Shown here piece after piece: positions 55,311 to 64,000 of a stretch of DNA of 64,000 nt (its first letter is position 1; the number at the start of each line of letters is the position of its first letter). This DNA is from Candidatus Dechloromonas phosphorivorans (lineage in GTDB: Bacteria > Pseudomonadota > Gammaproteobacteria > Burkholderiales > Rhodocyclaceae), in assembly GCA_016721185.1 (NCBI GenBank), contig JADKIP010000011.1:62001-126000 (forward strand), given 5' to 3'. The translations under genes were made by a program, and so were the position numbers. A model generated the notes under the pieces. It had not been told where the DNA came from. It saw only the letters and a program-made list of their open reading frames with translations, and searched no databases.

Positions 55311-56733
55311 TCCCAAGACCGGGGACGATGCCGAAAAAGAGCGCAATCAGGGCCTTGCCCGTTCGCTCTTCCGGGTTTCCCTGCCCCGTTGGCGGGGGGG
55401 CCGTTACAGCCTCTCGAAACTATTTTTCAATTTTTACCTGCTGGCAATGGGCTCCTTCGTGGCCATTGCCTTCACCGCCGACTTCGTCATTTCCACCGCC
55501 CAGCGCGGCATCACGGACGATTACGCCCGCCGCTTCATGCGCGGCACCATCACCCTGATCGAGGATGAGCTTTTCCGCCACCCGCGTAGCACCTGGCAGA
55601 AAAAGGTCCGGGAAATCGACGAAAAATTTTCCTATCGCTTGGGTATTGTTGAGCGCATCACGCTCGACCGGACCCTAACCGCAGTTCAAGTCGACAAACT
55701 CGATGCTGGCGATATCGCCATCGACCACGACGGCGACATCATGTACCACCGCCTCGGCACGAGCAGCAAGGTATTGGTGGTCGGCCCGCTCGCCTCCAAT
55801 CGCAATCCGGAATTGAAAGACCGACTACCGCTTGAGTTACGCCTGCGCTTGCTAACCTGGAGTTTAACCGGCCTCATTTTCGGCATCGCACTCTGGTTCT
55901 GGGTACGCCCTGTCTGGCGCGATCTTGAAGCCCTGCGCCAAACTGCCCGCGATCTGGGTGACGGCGATTTCGACGCCCGCTCGCCGAGGGCCCGCAGTCA
56001 GCTTTTTGCCTCCCTGTCCGAGACCATGAACAGCATGGCCGAGCGCATCCAGCAACTGCTCGCGACGCACCGCGAACTCGCCTGTGGCATTTCGCATGAG
56101 CTGCGCACGCCGATCGCCCGCATGCGTTTCGCACTTGAAATGCTTTCGGAGACAGAACAACGTGATGAGCGCGAGCGCCTATGGGCGATGATGGAAGACG
56201 ACCTCGATGAACTTGATCATCTGATCGATACCAGTCTGACCTACGCCCGCTTCGAGCGGGAAACGCCAGAACCGCACTTCTCCAGCGTTCGCTTTGCCGA
56301 ATGGTTAGGTGATGAGGTCGATTCGGTACGCCTGCTTGGCCGCAAACTGAATGTTGCGGTCAACACGGAAAAACTGCCGGAAAACCTCAACATCGACCTC
56401 GACCGCAAGGCCATGCCTTACGCCCTGCGCAACCTGCTGCGCAATGCCTTCAAATATGCCAGCAAGCAAATTCTGGTCAGCGCCGAGTTGATTGACGACC
56501 GCATCCTGATTCACGTCGACGACGACGGTATCGGCATCCCACCCGAAGAACGCGAACATATTTTCTCGGCCTTTACCCGCCTCGACCGGTCACGTGACCG
56601 AGCCACCGGCGGTTATGGCCTCGGCCTGGCCATTGCCCGCCGCGTGCTTGAATTGCATGGCGGCACCGCCACCGCCGATGCCTCCCCCCTCGGTGGCGCC
56701 CGCTTCACACTGGCTTGGCAAGCGCACCAGTAA
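55297..56733 (+). CDS. Sensor histidine kinase (RstB-like)
   Basis: 478 residues from ATG 55297. One helix (FFNFYLLAMGSFVAIAFTADFV), a periplasmic RstB-type sensor region, a second helix near LTWSLTGLIFGIALWFWV and a HAMP domain come first. HisKA with His in ACGISHELRTPIARMRF follows, then HATPase with NLLRNAFKYAS (N box), DDDGIGIPPEE (G1) and GGYGLGLAIA (G2). It partners the upstream regulator. Confidence 0.94.
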   Translation: MTGTDPKTGDDAEKERNQGLARSLFRVSLPRWRGGRYSLSKLFFNFYLLAMGSFVAIAFTADFVISTAQRGITDDYARRFMRGTITLIEDELFRHPRSTWQKKVREIDEKFSYRLGIVERITLDRTLTAVQVDKLDAGDIAIDHDGDIMYHRLGTSSKVLVVGPLASNRNPELKDRLPLELRLRLLTWSLTGLIFGIALWFWVRPVWRDLEALRQTARDLGDGDFDARSPRARSQLFASLSETMNSMAERIQQLLATHRELACGISHELRTPIARMRFALEMLSETEQRDERERLWAMMEDDLDELDHLIDTSLTYARFERETPEPHFSSVRFAEWLGDEVDSVRLLGRKLNVAVNTEKLPENLNIDLDRKAMPYALRNLLRNAFKYASKQILVSAELIDDRILIHVDDDGIGIPPEEREHIFSAFTRLDRSRDRATGGYGLGLAIARRVLELHGGTATADASPLGGARFTLAWQAHQ

Positions 56734-56830
56734 CTCACCAAGTCGTGGTTACACGAAGTCACACAAGATCAATCCCTGTTACTACGCAACGACGCTTGCG
56801 CAACAGACGGCAAACCGTCGACTTCCTAAA

Positions 56831-56992
56831 ATGCAACGCATGGAAGTTGAACAACCACAAAAAGAGAACAGCAAAGAAATGATCGAAATAACCATCAAAG
56901 AATTCATGGAAGCAGCGCATCAGTATTTATTTGGCCTGCGACTGGAAAGCCAGCCTGCCCTGATTGCAGTTCAGGCACGTCAGGTTCGCTAA
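56831..56992 (+). CDS. Small protein, unknown (53 aa)
   Basis: MQRMEVEQPQKENSKEMIEI then a helical TIKEFMEAAHQYLFGLRLES and LIAVQARQVR. An internal ATG at 56879 would give a 37-residue form. The TAA shares its last base with the ATG of the next small frame, so translation is probably coupled. No family is recognised. It lies 97 nt after the RstB-like gene and may be part of that operon. Confidence 0.5.
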   Translation: MQRMEVEQPQKENSKEMIEITIKEFMEAAHQYLFGLRLESQPALIAVQARQVR

Positions 56993-57171
56993 TGGCCTTT
57001 GCCGACAACCTGCCGGTGAGTGAAAGCTTTGGCGTATTTGTCGGGGTCGCTGGTTTTGACTGGCTGGCCGATGGACAAGCGGAGCCCCTGAAAGCAGCAG
57101 CAGCAGCAATTGCCGCTGGGGCAATTATCCTGGCAACGCGACACTGGTTGAAGAATCGTCGCAAGCACTGA
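56992..57171 (+). CDS. Small membrane-anchored protein, unknown (59 aa)
   Basis: MAFADNLPVSESFGVFVGVA, GFDWLADGQAEPLK, then an Ala-rich hydrophobic helix (AAAAAIAAGAIILAT) and a basic tail RHWLKNRRKH. It has the form of a single-pass inner-membrane protein with a cytoplasmic positive end. It overlaps the upstream small frame by one base and is followed by a terminator at 57223. No family is recognised. Confidence 0.55.
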   Translation: MAFADNLPVSESFGVFVGVAGFDWLADGQAEPLKAAAAAIAAGAIILATRHWLKNRRKH

Positions 57172-57222
57172 TTGACCGATTTACCCTCCTCTCGAAATCC
57201 CCCCTTTCGAGAACTCCCTGTT

Positions 57223-57250
57223 ACCCCGCCCTCGTGGCGGGGTTTTTTTT
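57223..57250 (+). terminator. Rho-independent terminator
   Basis: ACCCCGCC-CTCGT-GGCGGGGT followed by a run of eight T; it ends the two-component/small-protein operon. Confidence 0.92.
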
Positions 57251-57605
57251 GCTTGAAATCGGGAGATATAAAACAACTTGGAACCCGGAAAAATTCAGAC
57301 TTCGTAAGTTGTTGCCAAAATAAAATACCAATTTGGCTGATGTTTCCTAGCCTGACTGTCGCACAAATACGTCAAATGCCTCCACCTTAGGCATTGAAGC
57401 GACAAATTTTGCATAGTATGATGTTTTTAATAATCATTTTTTTACTGAGTGCGCTAAGCTTTTCCAAAGAAAAAACGGGGAGTTATGTTTCAATCGAAGC
57501 GTACTTGGCGGAGCGGCGAAAAGTCGGGATTAAGCCCGGCTGTTAACCATTTTTTGGTTAGAGGCTGCGCTATTCAGCCGCCAACGCTGATTATTTCGGG
57601 CAGCC
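57251..57605 (+). other. Leader region before the HDOD kinase gene
   Basis: This AT-rich 355-base stretch should hold the promoter of the HDOD gene. A short frame from ATG 57485 with GGGGAG (42 codons, MFQSKRTWRSGEKSGLSPAV...) ends at 57613, overlapping the HDOD start; it could be a coupled leader peptide. Short hairpins (AACCA-TTTTTT-GGTT; GGGATTAAGCCC) lie at 57528-57560. I saw no match to a c-di-GMP riboswitch. Confidence 0.35.
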
Positions 57606-59801
57606 ATGCATAGTCTCCCCGAATCCATTGTTCACGCGATTGAGTCTGGCCGAGTGCCGTCACCACCGCAGTTACTTTTGCGGCTGATGCAGATGGTCGA
57701 TGATGAAAGTTCAACGACGGGCGACTTAGCCAAGCTCGTTTCTCAGGATGCCGGTCTGGCGACCCGAATTCTGAGTGTCGCCAACTCTCCGGCACTAAGA
57801 CGGGGCGCCGAGTTGCGCAGCCTGGACAACTGCCTTACTGCACTTGGCACACGGCTGGTTCGTTCAATTGCAACCTGCCTCTCAATTCAGAATCTTTTTG
57901 ACCGCCAGACAGGCGTTTCGGCAAATGAACTGTCGGGTTTCTGGCTCCACTCACTGTTGGTCGCTGAGCTTTCCCGAAGTCTGGCGGGTTCGACCGGCTA
58001 TGCGCATCCAGATGAAGCCTATCTCGGCGGACTGTTGCACGATGTCGGCGAATTGATCCTGCTCTCCGCACTCGGTGAGCCCTACGCGCAACTACTATCA
58101 ACTTATCGTGATGAAGCTTCACTTGAGGCAATGGAAACAGTCCGATTTGCTACCCATCATGGAGAGATCGGTACTTGGCTAGCCGATAAATGGCAACTTG
58201 ATTCAAGCTTTGCTGACGGCATTCTGTTTCACCATGCCAAATTGGAACAAATAACCACCGCAGGCACCTTACCTAAACTGATCTGGCTAGCCCATACGCT
58301 GGTCTCGACGGATGAAGTTACGCCAGAGCACGACACCCAGCATCAGCTGTTGTTTGGTTTCGCGAGCAAACTCAGCCTTGCCACGTTGCGCGATCAAGCA
58401 GAAGCACGAACCCGCCAGATCGCCGAAGCGCTTGGCCTGGCAACGCCCGACAAACTGGTCAATATTCATGTTTGGGCAAATCTGAAGGTAACACCGCTTA
58501 TTGAAGCATCGACAAACGATGCAGAGGGCGAACTGTCGGCAATGATTAGCGGAATGGCATTATTGCAGCCACTACAGCAGGATCTTTTTGCCTTGGAAAG
58601 TGACGCTGAGGTCCTGCTTTCGCTGCGCGAATCGGCCAGAATTCTCTTCGACCTGAACCGCGTGGCCTTCCTGCTTTGCGATCAAGGTGAAAACAAGTTA
58701 TCGGCAGGATCAATTGGTGGACAACCGACAATTTTCCGGCAAGTCGACGTTCCCCTCTCCGGCAACGGATCATTGGTCACCCGCGCTGCATTACAACGGG
58801 AAATTTGCAGTTCTTTTGATACCGGCGAAACGGCGCAGGTTTCACTGATTGATGTTCAGTTTGCTCGCGCCTTCAACAGCCCCGGTCTGCTTTGCATTCC
58901 GATGATTGCTCGCAAGAGTGTCTTTGGTGTAATGATTTGTGGCCTTAGCCAATCTCAGCATGGCCGACTCTCCCGTCGCCTCCCCTGGTTAATGAACTTT
59001 GGGAGAATCGCCGCGATCAGTCTGGAAACTATTCAGGAAGCTCGGAGCTATCGGGCAAATGCAGAACAGGAAGCATCCAGTCTATTTTCCAGCCGGGCTC
59101 GGAAGATGGTTCACGAAGCAGGGAATCCGCTGGGCATTATCAGAAGCTACCTGAAAATACTGGATCGAAAGTTGCCCGAAGACACGAGCGTGCGTCAGGA
59201 GCTGGAAATACTGACGGAAGAAATCGATCGTGTCGCAACTATTGTCGGACGGATGAATGAGGCGCCAAAACAACAGGCAGCCACGAGTAGCCAGGACGTC
59301 GGCAATCTAATCAACGAATTGATGCTTCTCTACCGTGAGCCCTTGTTTGACGCGAAGGGCATCCGGGTCGAAATCAAGCAGCCCGGCGGGGAACTCCGAG
59401 TCTCTTGCGAGCGAAACAGTCTCAAGCAAATTTTGCTCAATCTCTGGAAAAACGCCTCTGAAGCCCTGAACAGCGGTCAGCAAATAAGGATATTGCTGAC
59501 CGACCATGTCATTCATAACGGCAGCGTCCACATTCAGGTGCGCCTTGATGACAACGGTCCCGGCATGTCCGAAGCGGTCATGCGATCCATTCACCGCAAA
59601 CCGGATATTACGGCGTCCAGCAAACGTGGCCTGGGCTTGTCGATTGTCGGGGAACTCGCCAGCAGCCAAGGCATTTCGGTGACCTGCCGCAGCGAGTTGG
59701 GCAAGGGGACAAGCATCGCACTGCTCTTGCCAAAGTTTATTGCAGCGACGCAGGAGATTGAACCGACGCTCAATCACCTGTCAAGCGTGGAGGCAAAATG
59801 A
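57606..59801 (+). CDS. HDOD-GAF sensor histidine kinase
   Basis: 731 residues, no membrane helix. The N-terminal HDOD domain (residues 1-200: VPSPPQLLLRLMQMVDDESS, LVSQDAGLATRILSVANSPA, LLHDVGELILLSALG) is a signalling helical fold. A central GAF-like region (about 335-485) follows. A kinase core has His in KMVHEAGNPLGIIRSYLK, LKQILLNLWKNASEALNSG (N box), RLDDNGPGMSE and SKRGLGLSIVGEL. The stop overlaps the next ATG (ATGA). With the downstream REC-PAS-GGDEF-EAL protein it probably forms a cytoplasmic phosphorelay controlling c-di-GMP; the partner assignment is inferred from coupling. Confidence 0.9.
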   Translation: MHSLPESIVHAIESGRVPSPPQLLLRLMQMVDDESSTTGDLAKLVSQDAGLATRILSVANSPALRRGAELRSLDNCLTALGTRLVRSIATCLSIQNLFDRQTGVSANELSGFWLHSLLVAELSRSLAGSTGYAHPDEAYLGGLLHDVGELILLSALGEPYAQLLSTYRDEASLEAMETVRFATHHGEIGTWLADKWQLDSSFADGILFHHAKLEQITTAGTLPKLIWLAHTLVSTDEVTPEHDTQHQLLFGFASKLSLATLRDQAEARTRQIAEALGLATPDKLVNIHVWANLKVTPLIEASTNDAEGELSAMISGMALLQPLQQDLFALESDAEVLLSLRESARILFDLNRVAFLLCDQGENKLSAGSIGGQPTIFRQVDVPLSGNGSLVTRAALQREICSSFDTGETAQVSLIDVQFARAFNSPGLLCIPMIARKSVFGVMICGLSQSQHGRLSRRLPWLMNFGRIAAISLETIQEARSYRANAEQEASSLFSSRARKMVHEAGNPLGIIRSYLKILDRKLPEDTSVRQELEILTEEIDRVATIVGRMNEAPKQQAATSSQDVGNLINELMLLYREPLFDAKGIRVEIKQPGGELRVSCERNSLKQILLNLWKNASEALNSGQQIRILLTDHVIHNGSVHIQVRLDDNGPGMSEAVMRSIHRKPDITASSKRGLGLSIVGELASSQGISVTCRSELGKGTSIALLLPKFIAATQEIEPTLNHLSSVEAK

Positions 59802-61969
59802 ACGTCGCCTCGGGGATTGATACCCTGACTCGCTTTTCGCGAGTCGCAGAAAGCCAGCGCATTCTGATCGTGGATGACGAGCCTCGATACCGCAGCGCCT
59901 ATCGCGAATTGCTCGCCGGCGCGGGCCGGATTATCGAGGAGTGCGGTACCGGCAAGGAAGCGATCTTGCGCCTTGATCGCCGCGATATTGATGTGGTTGT
60001 TCTCGACCTCAAGTTGCCGGACATTGACGGCACTGAGATCATGGCCTGGCTATCGCGCAATGGCATATCGACCTCTATCGTCGTCTTCAGTGCCGACGAC
60101 TCGATCGACTCGGCGATTGATGCCTTGCGTCAGGGAGCCTCCGAATTCATTCGCAAGCACAGCAACCCCAATGATCTGATCCAGAGCGTCGACCGCGCAC
60201 TACGCCGTCATCGACTGGAACAGGAGCATGCGGTCATGACCGCGACACTGGAGCAATCGGAGCGTTTGCACCGTTTTCTCGTCGAACAGTCTCCCGATCT
60301 GATCTACACGCTGGATGAGCGCGGTCACTTCATTTTCGTCAATAGCCGGGTCGAATCGCTGCTCGGCTATCGCCGTGAGGACCTGATCGGGCAACACTAT
60401 TCGCTGATCGTCCATGAAGATGATATCGAACAGGCGCGTTACGCCTTCCATGAGCGGCGAATCGGCGATCGGGCCACGACAAATTTCGAAGTCAGGCTCA
60501 TCAACAAGCAAAATGGCGTTCAGCACTTTGACAACCGGATGGTGGTTGCAATCCTGAGTTCACAAGGCATTTACATGCCGGAAAAGAACGTCTCGCAGCA
60601 GAGTTTCCTTGGCACATCCGGCTTTGCACGGGATATCACCGAACGTAAACGTGCCGAAGAAACCATCAATTTCCAGGCATTTCACGACCTTCTGACCGGC
60701 CTGCCCAACCGCACCTTGTTCATGGATCGGCTTGAACTGGCGCTTCCCCAGGCCAAGCGGCGCAATCAGCGGGTCGGTGTCATGTTCCTCGACCTTGATC
60801 GATTCAAGCTGATTAACGACACCTATGGTCACCCTGAGGGTGACAAGTTGCTGCAGGATTTTGCCCTGCGAATCCGCAATTGCCTGCGTTCCGGAGATAC
60901 GCTGGCACGTCAGGGCGGCGATGAATTCACGGTATTGCTGCCTGACATCAACAATACCGAAGACGTCATCATGATTGCCCAGAAAATGCTGGCTGAACTC
61001 AAGCAGCCCTTCTCTGTGGCAGAGCAGGACTATATTGCGACGGTCAGTATCGGTATCGCGATTTATCCTGAAGATGGTGAAACCTCGGAAGACTTGATTC
61101 GCAATGCCGATCTGGCGATGTACCAGACCAAGTCTCAAGGCAAGAACGGCTACCTTGAGTTCACCTCGGCAATGAACACAACCAATGGCGAGCGCTTGTC
61201 ACTGGAGAACGATCTGCGCCTGGCACTGAAAAAAGGCGACCAATTCGAACTCTACTATCAGCCCCAGATCAGTCTCTCCAAACGTTGCGTCGTCGGCGTC
61301 GAAGCGCTGATTCGCTGGCACCATCCGACGCAGGGGCTGATCAGCCCGGATTCGTTTATCCCCCTTGCCGAAGAAACCGGTTTGATCGTGCCGCTCAGCG
61401 ACTGGGTTCTCAACGCTGGCTGCATCCAGCTTGCCAAGCTGCGCAGCATGGGCTTTACCAATCTGAAACTTGGCATCAATCTATCGCCGAAAGAGTTTGA
61501 GCGTGGTGATCTGTTCGAGCGTATTGCCACCCCGCTCGGCACCCATGCGCTGCCGCCGGAGATGCTTGAGATCGAAATCACCGAAAGTCTGTTGATGAAG
61601 GATGCCGAAGCTGTCATCACCAAAGTACGGCAACTTCGCCGTGCCGGCATAAGAATATCGATTGACGATTTTGGAACCCGCTTCTCCTCACTCAATTATC
61701 TGCGCCGCTTTTCAGTAAACAGCATCAAGATCGATCAATCCTTTATCCGTGACATCTGCGCCACGCACGGCTCAAGCGGAATTGTGCACGCGATCATGGG
61801 TCTGGCCCGCAGTTTCGGCTTGGGCATATTGGCCGAGGGCGTCGAGAACGCCACCCAGCTCAGCACACTGGCTGGAATGGGCTGCGATGAAATGCAGGGC
61901 TACCATTTCAGTCGGCCACTGCCAGTGGATCAACTGGAAAACTTCCTCGCTGCCGGCTTCAAGCGCTGA
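59798..61969 (+). CDS. Response regulator with PAS, GGDEF and EAL domains
   Basis: 723 residues. REC at about 20-140 (ILIVDDEPRYRS, phospho-Asp in VVVLDLKLPDIDG). PAS at about 155-280 (FLVEQSPDLIYTLDERGHFIFV). GGDEF at about 295-455 with the intact active site LARQGGDEFTVLLPDI. EAL at about 475-715 with VGVEALIRWHHPTQGLIS and DDFGTRFSSLNYL. Both catalytic signatures look intact, so it could make and degrade c-di-GMP, switched by phosphorylation from the coupled HDOD kinase. Confidence 0.95.
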   Translation: MNVASGIDTLTRFSRVAESQRILIVDDEPRYRSAYRELLAGAGRIIEECGTGKEAILRLDRRDIDVVVLDLKLPDIDGTEIMAWLSRNGISTSIVVFSADDSIDSAIDALRQGASEFIRKHSNPNDLIQSVDRALRRHRLEQEHAVMTATLEQSERLHRFLVEQSPDLIYTLDERGHFIFVNSRVESLLGYRREDLIGQHYSLIVHEDDIEQARYAFHERRIGDRATTNFEVRLINKQNGVQHFDNRMVVAILSSQGIYMPEKNVSQQSFLGTSGFARDITERKRAEETINFQAFHDLLTGLPNRTLFMDRLELALPQAKRRNQRVGVMFLDLDRFKLINDTYGHPEGDKLLQDFALRIRNCLRSGDTLARQGGDEFTVLLPDINNTEDVIMIAQKMLAELKQPFSVAEQDYIATVSIGIAIYPEDGETSEDLIRNADLAMYQTKSQGKNGYLEFTSAMNTTNGERLSLENDLRLALKKGDQFELYYQPQISLSKRCVVGVEALIRWHHPTQGLISPDSFIPLAEETGLIVPLSDWVLNAGCIQLAKLRSMGFTNLKLGINLSPKEFERGDLFERIATPLGTHALPPEMLEIEITESLLMKDAEAVITKVRQLRRAGIRISIDDFGTRFSSLNYLRRFSVNSIKIDQSFIRDICATHGSSGIVHAIMGLARSFGLGILAEGVENATQLSTLAGMGCDEMQGYHFSRPLPVDQLENFLAAGFKR

Positions 61970-62168
61970 ACCTCATTGAGCGTTGCGCACGCTGGCAGAT
62001 GGAGAGCCCCGAAAAATCGACCCATTACATCTGCAGGCGCGGCTTGCGCACGCTGCAAAAAGTAACTTCGTCGTCGAAAATCGTTACAAACGAATAACGA
62101 AGCAAAACAGACGCGCTTGCCCCGCATCGCTAAAGTTAAATCTCCTGTAGTTCACCAAGGAGAAAGTC

Positions 62169-62312
62169 ATGGAAAAAACCAGAAACAAGGCAAAGAAATT
62201 TTCCAGCCTGGACAAGCTCGGCCAGCGCATCCTTCATATCGCACGCTCTATTGCCAAAGAACGTAAGGATCGAGCTGAACGAGCTTTTGAACGACGCATG
62301 ATGCTGAATTAG
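62169..62312 (+). CDS. Small basic protein, unknown (47 aa)
   Basis: It begins at an ATG 7 nt after AAGGAG. It reads MEKTRNKAKKFSSLDKLGQR, then a helical RILHIARSIAKERKDRA and ERAFERRMMLN. About 17 Lys/Arg residues in 47 suggest a nucleic-acid- or membrane-associated peptide. It is too short for most gene finders. The 199 bases upstream (61970-62168) show no other gene and would hold its promoter. Confidence 0.55.
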   Translation: MEKTRNKAKKFSSLDKLGQRILHIARSIAKERKDRAERAFERRMMLN

Positions 62313-62325
62313 ACCGCATCCTGAA

Positions 62326-63639
62326 TCAAACAACACCCTTTCCCTGATCGGCGGATTCCTGGCTCACTGGGCCAACCGCCGATTTTTCGTAAACGACCCG
62401 CACGTCGCGCTGCGGGAAGGGAATTTCAATGCCATGCTCACGGAAAGCCCGCCAGATGGCGATATTGATATCCGAGGTGACATTGCCACGCCCTTCCTCG
62501 GGATCGGCAATCCAGAAGCCAAGTTCGAGGTTGATACTACTGTCGGCAAATAACGTCAGGAAAACCTTCGGGCCTGGATCAGCCAGAACGCGCAGCTGGG
62601 CGGCTGCCGCCTCCACCATCAGACGCATCGCCAGATCGAGGTCGCAGTTGTAGGCGACCCCCACCGTGGTCGCCAGACGCAGGCGGCTATCCGAATAGGT
62701 CTGGTTCTGCACGACACCCGAGATCAGTGAATCATTGGGCACGATGAATTCGGTGCCACCGGGATGGCGTAGCACCGTGTAGCGCGTGGTGATCTGCGTC
62801 ACCATGCCACCGTCGGCGCCGACCTGAATGACATTGCCGAGACGAATCGAGCGATCAAGCAAAATGATGAAGCCCGAGATGTAGTTGCTGGCGATGTTCT
62901 TCAAACCAAAACCCAGGCCGACACCGAGCGCGCCGGTAAAAACCGAGAGCGCGGTCATGTCGATGCCGACCAGCGCCAAACTGGCGAAAATGGCGATCAC
63001 CGTCAACAGCGACTTGGCAAGCCGCACGCCCACCATGCGCAGGCTGGAATCCACCGTTTCAAAGCGCATCAGCCGCGCTTCGATCATGCCGGCCACCCAG
63101 AGCGCAAAAACTACGGTCAGGAAGACGGTGACCAGACCGTGCAAAATCATCCACAAATCAACGCGCTGTTTGCCGATCGGAAAATTAACCTGCTCCAGCG
63201 CATCAATCACATAAGGCGCCAGATCAGTGATGTAGAGCGCCAGCCAGCCCCAGACCAGAGCGACGATAATGCGCTCCCATGTCGTTAACCAGGCAGCCGT
63301 CGGAAAAGCCTGACGCAGCACAAAAACAACGATGCGCACCAGCGCCATCGAGCCGAGCAGCGGCAGGGCCAGGCGGAACAGATTGACCTTGGTGAAATTC
63401 TGCAAAACCAGCATCGCAATACCGACCAGGACCATGCCAGTCAGCGGAAAAGCCAGGCGAAAACTGGCATCGCTCAGCCGCCCCGCCCCTTCTTCATGTC
63501 TCCTCCGCCACCAGTTGGCAAACAGGGAGGCCAACACCAGACAAACCAGCAGCGCCCCAACCTGCCAAATGAAATTGGGGTCGCTTACGTCGTCCCACAG
63601 ATCATGAATCAGTTTCAGCGCCGGGTTTTTCTGACTCAT
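62326..63639 (-). CDS. MscS-family mechanosensitive channel
   Basis: 437 residues. Five or so helices (FIWQVGALLVCLVLASLFA, FPLTGMVLVGIAMLVL, IIVALVWGWLALYI, LVTVFLTVVFALWVAGM) precede the pore helix ALSVFTGALGVGLGFGLKNIASNYISGF. The beta domain has LLDRSIRLGNVIQVGADGGMV and IVPNDSLISGVVQNQTYSD, then the C-terminal alpha/beta vestibule (EIPFPQRDVRVVYE). It opens on osmotic downshift. Its ATG overlaps the rsmB stop. Confidence 0.93.
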   Translation of the reverse strand: MSQKNPALKLIHDLWDDVSDPNFIWQVGALLVCLVLASLFANWWRRRHEEGAGRLSDASFRLAFPLTGMVLVGIAMLVLQNFTKVNLFRLALPLLGSMALVRIVVFVLRQAFPTAAWLTTWERIIVALVWGWLALYITDLAPYVIDALEQVNFPIGKQRVDLWMILHGLVTVFLTVVFALWVAGMIEARLMRFETVDSSLRMVGVRLAKSLLTVIAIFASLALVGIDMTALSVFTGALGVGLGFGLKNIASNYISGFIILLDRSIRLGNVIQVGADGGMVTQITTRYTVLRHPGGTEFIVPNDSLISGVVQNQTYSDSRLRLATTVGVAYNCDLDLAMRLMVEAAAAQLRVLADPGPKVFLTLFADSSINLELGFWIADPEEGRGNVTSDINIAIWRAFREHGIEIPFPQRDVRVVYEKSAVGPVSQESADQGKGVV

Positions 63640-64000
63640 GCTTTTTTATCCAGCACAGCGGCAAAGAAACCATCGGTGTTGTGTAGATGCGGCAGCAGGC
63701 GCAAGGTATCGCCGGTCATTTCAATCCCGTGCTTGGCCAGCACTTCCGAGGCCGGCGTCAGCGTGAAATCGGGGTGGGAGGCGAGGAAAGCTTCGATAAT
63801 CGCGTCATTTTCTGCGGTCAACAGGCTGCAAGTGGCATAAACCACGCGGCCACCGGGACGAACCATCTTTGCAGCGGAATCGAGAATGGCTGCCTGCTTC
63901 AGCGCCAGTTCAGCCACCGAGGCCTCACTCTGCCGCCATTTCAAATCCGGATTACGGCGCAGCGTGCCGAGACCGGAACACGGCGCATCGACCAGCACGC
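63636..64000 (-). CDS. rsmB: 16S rRNA (cytosine-C5) methyltransferase RsmB, 3' part
   Basis: The gene runs off the window, so only the C-terminal about 121 residues are seen. The catalytic motifs are VDAPCSGLGTLRRNPDLKW (motif IV with the PC Cys) and VVYATCSLLTAEND (motif VI Cys). The C-terminus is DGFFAAVLDKKA. RsmB methylates C967 of 16S rRNA. rsmB is chosen over rsmF by the motif context and length; the N-terminal NusB-like domain lies outside the window. Confidence 0.88.
   Translation of the reverse strand, partial: VLVDAPCSGLGTLRRNPDLKWRQSEASVAELALKQAAILDSAAKMVRPGGRVVYATCSLLTAENDAIIEAFLASHPDFTLTPASEVLAKHGIEMTGDTLRLLPHLHNTDGFFAAVLDKKA

Noticed and set aside
57251..57605. c-di-GMP riboswitch before the HDOD gene
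   Set aside because: No GEMM-type conserved core was seen, only short hairpins.

Overview
ORGANISM. The window reads as a betaproteobacterial chromosome, most likely a Rhodocyclales member (Dechloromonas/Azonexus/Accumulibacter-like). The evidence is the conserved run fimV-(CbiQ-like)-truA-trpF-trpB-trpA-accD-folC-dedD-cvpA-purF-metZ, a grpE-dnaK-dnaJ cluster behind a sigma-32 promoter, coaBC-dut-cytochrome c4, rpmB-rpmG, and a high density of c-di-GMP and two-component genes. The species is inference; no rRNA gene is in the window.

REGION 1 (1-13931), mobile-element wreck. I read this as the recombination module of a gamma-mobile-trio (GMT) genomic island, all on the minus strand in the order gmtY (13644), gmtZ (8796), gmtX (6038). 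It is broken by at least five other mobile elements. gmtX is cut twice: by an IS1182-family element (CTAG target duplication), itself interrupted by an IS1634-family element, and by an ISAs1-family element (8-bp duplication TCCCAAAG). Removing these insertions restores a continuous gmtX frame. The gmtY/gmtZ junction holds an IS5-like element whose transposase is split exactly by a 2.2-kb group II intron. gmtY lacks the part that should carry the C-terminal catalytic residues of a tyrosine recombinase; gmtZ is intact. Beyond gmtX lies an N-terminally truncated YgjP/M48-type metallopeptidase, probably island cargo. On the gmtY side the module abuts a trxC-like thioredoxin gene cut at its active-site codons, a candidate integration point.

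REGION 2 (13932-33614). A truncated thioredoxin, an EF-hand-rich protein and a chemoreceptor with a CxxCH heme motif in its periplasmic domain face a Ser/Thr kinase with a cyclic-nucleotide-binding tail. The heat-shock cluster grpE-dnaK-dnaJ follows, then a branched-chain amino-acid-type binding protein and cysS. A tightly coupled run comes next: TPR/NTF2-like protein, L,D-transpeptidase with the same kind of tail, two cyclophilins, lpxH, recQ, and an FccB-like flavoprotein. A DUF411-like protein and an ankyrin protein lie opposite.

REGION 3 (33820-50358, minus strand). A RhlE-type helicase and an HD-GYP protein are followed by the biosynthetic block metZ, purF, cvpA, dedD, folC, accD, trpA, trpB, trpF, truA, a CbiQ-like membrane protein and fimV, mostly with 1-14 nt overlaps. 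A poorly explained 700-base stretch lies upstream of fimV.

REGION 4 (50423-64000). Cytochrome c4, dut and coaBC are divergent from radC, then rpmB-rpmG, dsbB, an RstA/RstB-like two-component system, and a two-gene small-protein operon. A coupled HDOD/GAF histidine kinase and REC-PAS-GGDEF-EAL response regulator follow, then a 47-aa basic small protein, an MscS-type channel and the 3' end of rsmB. No tRNA, rRNA or CRISPR array was seen.
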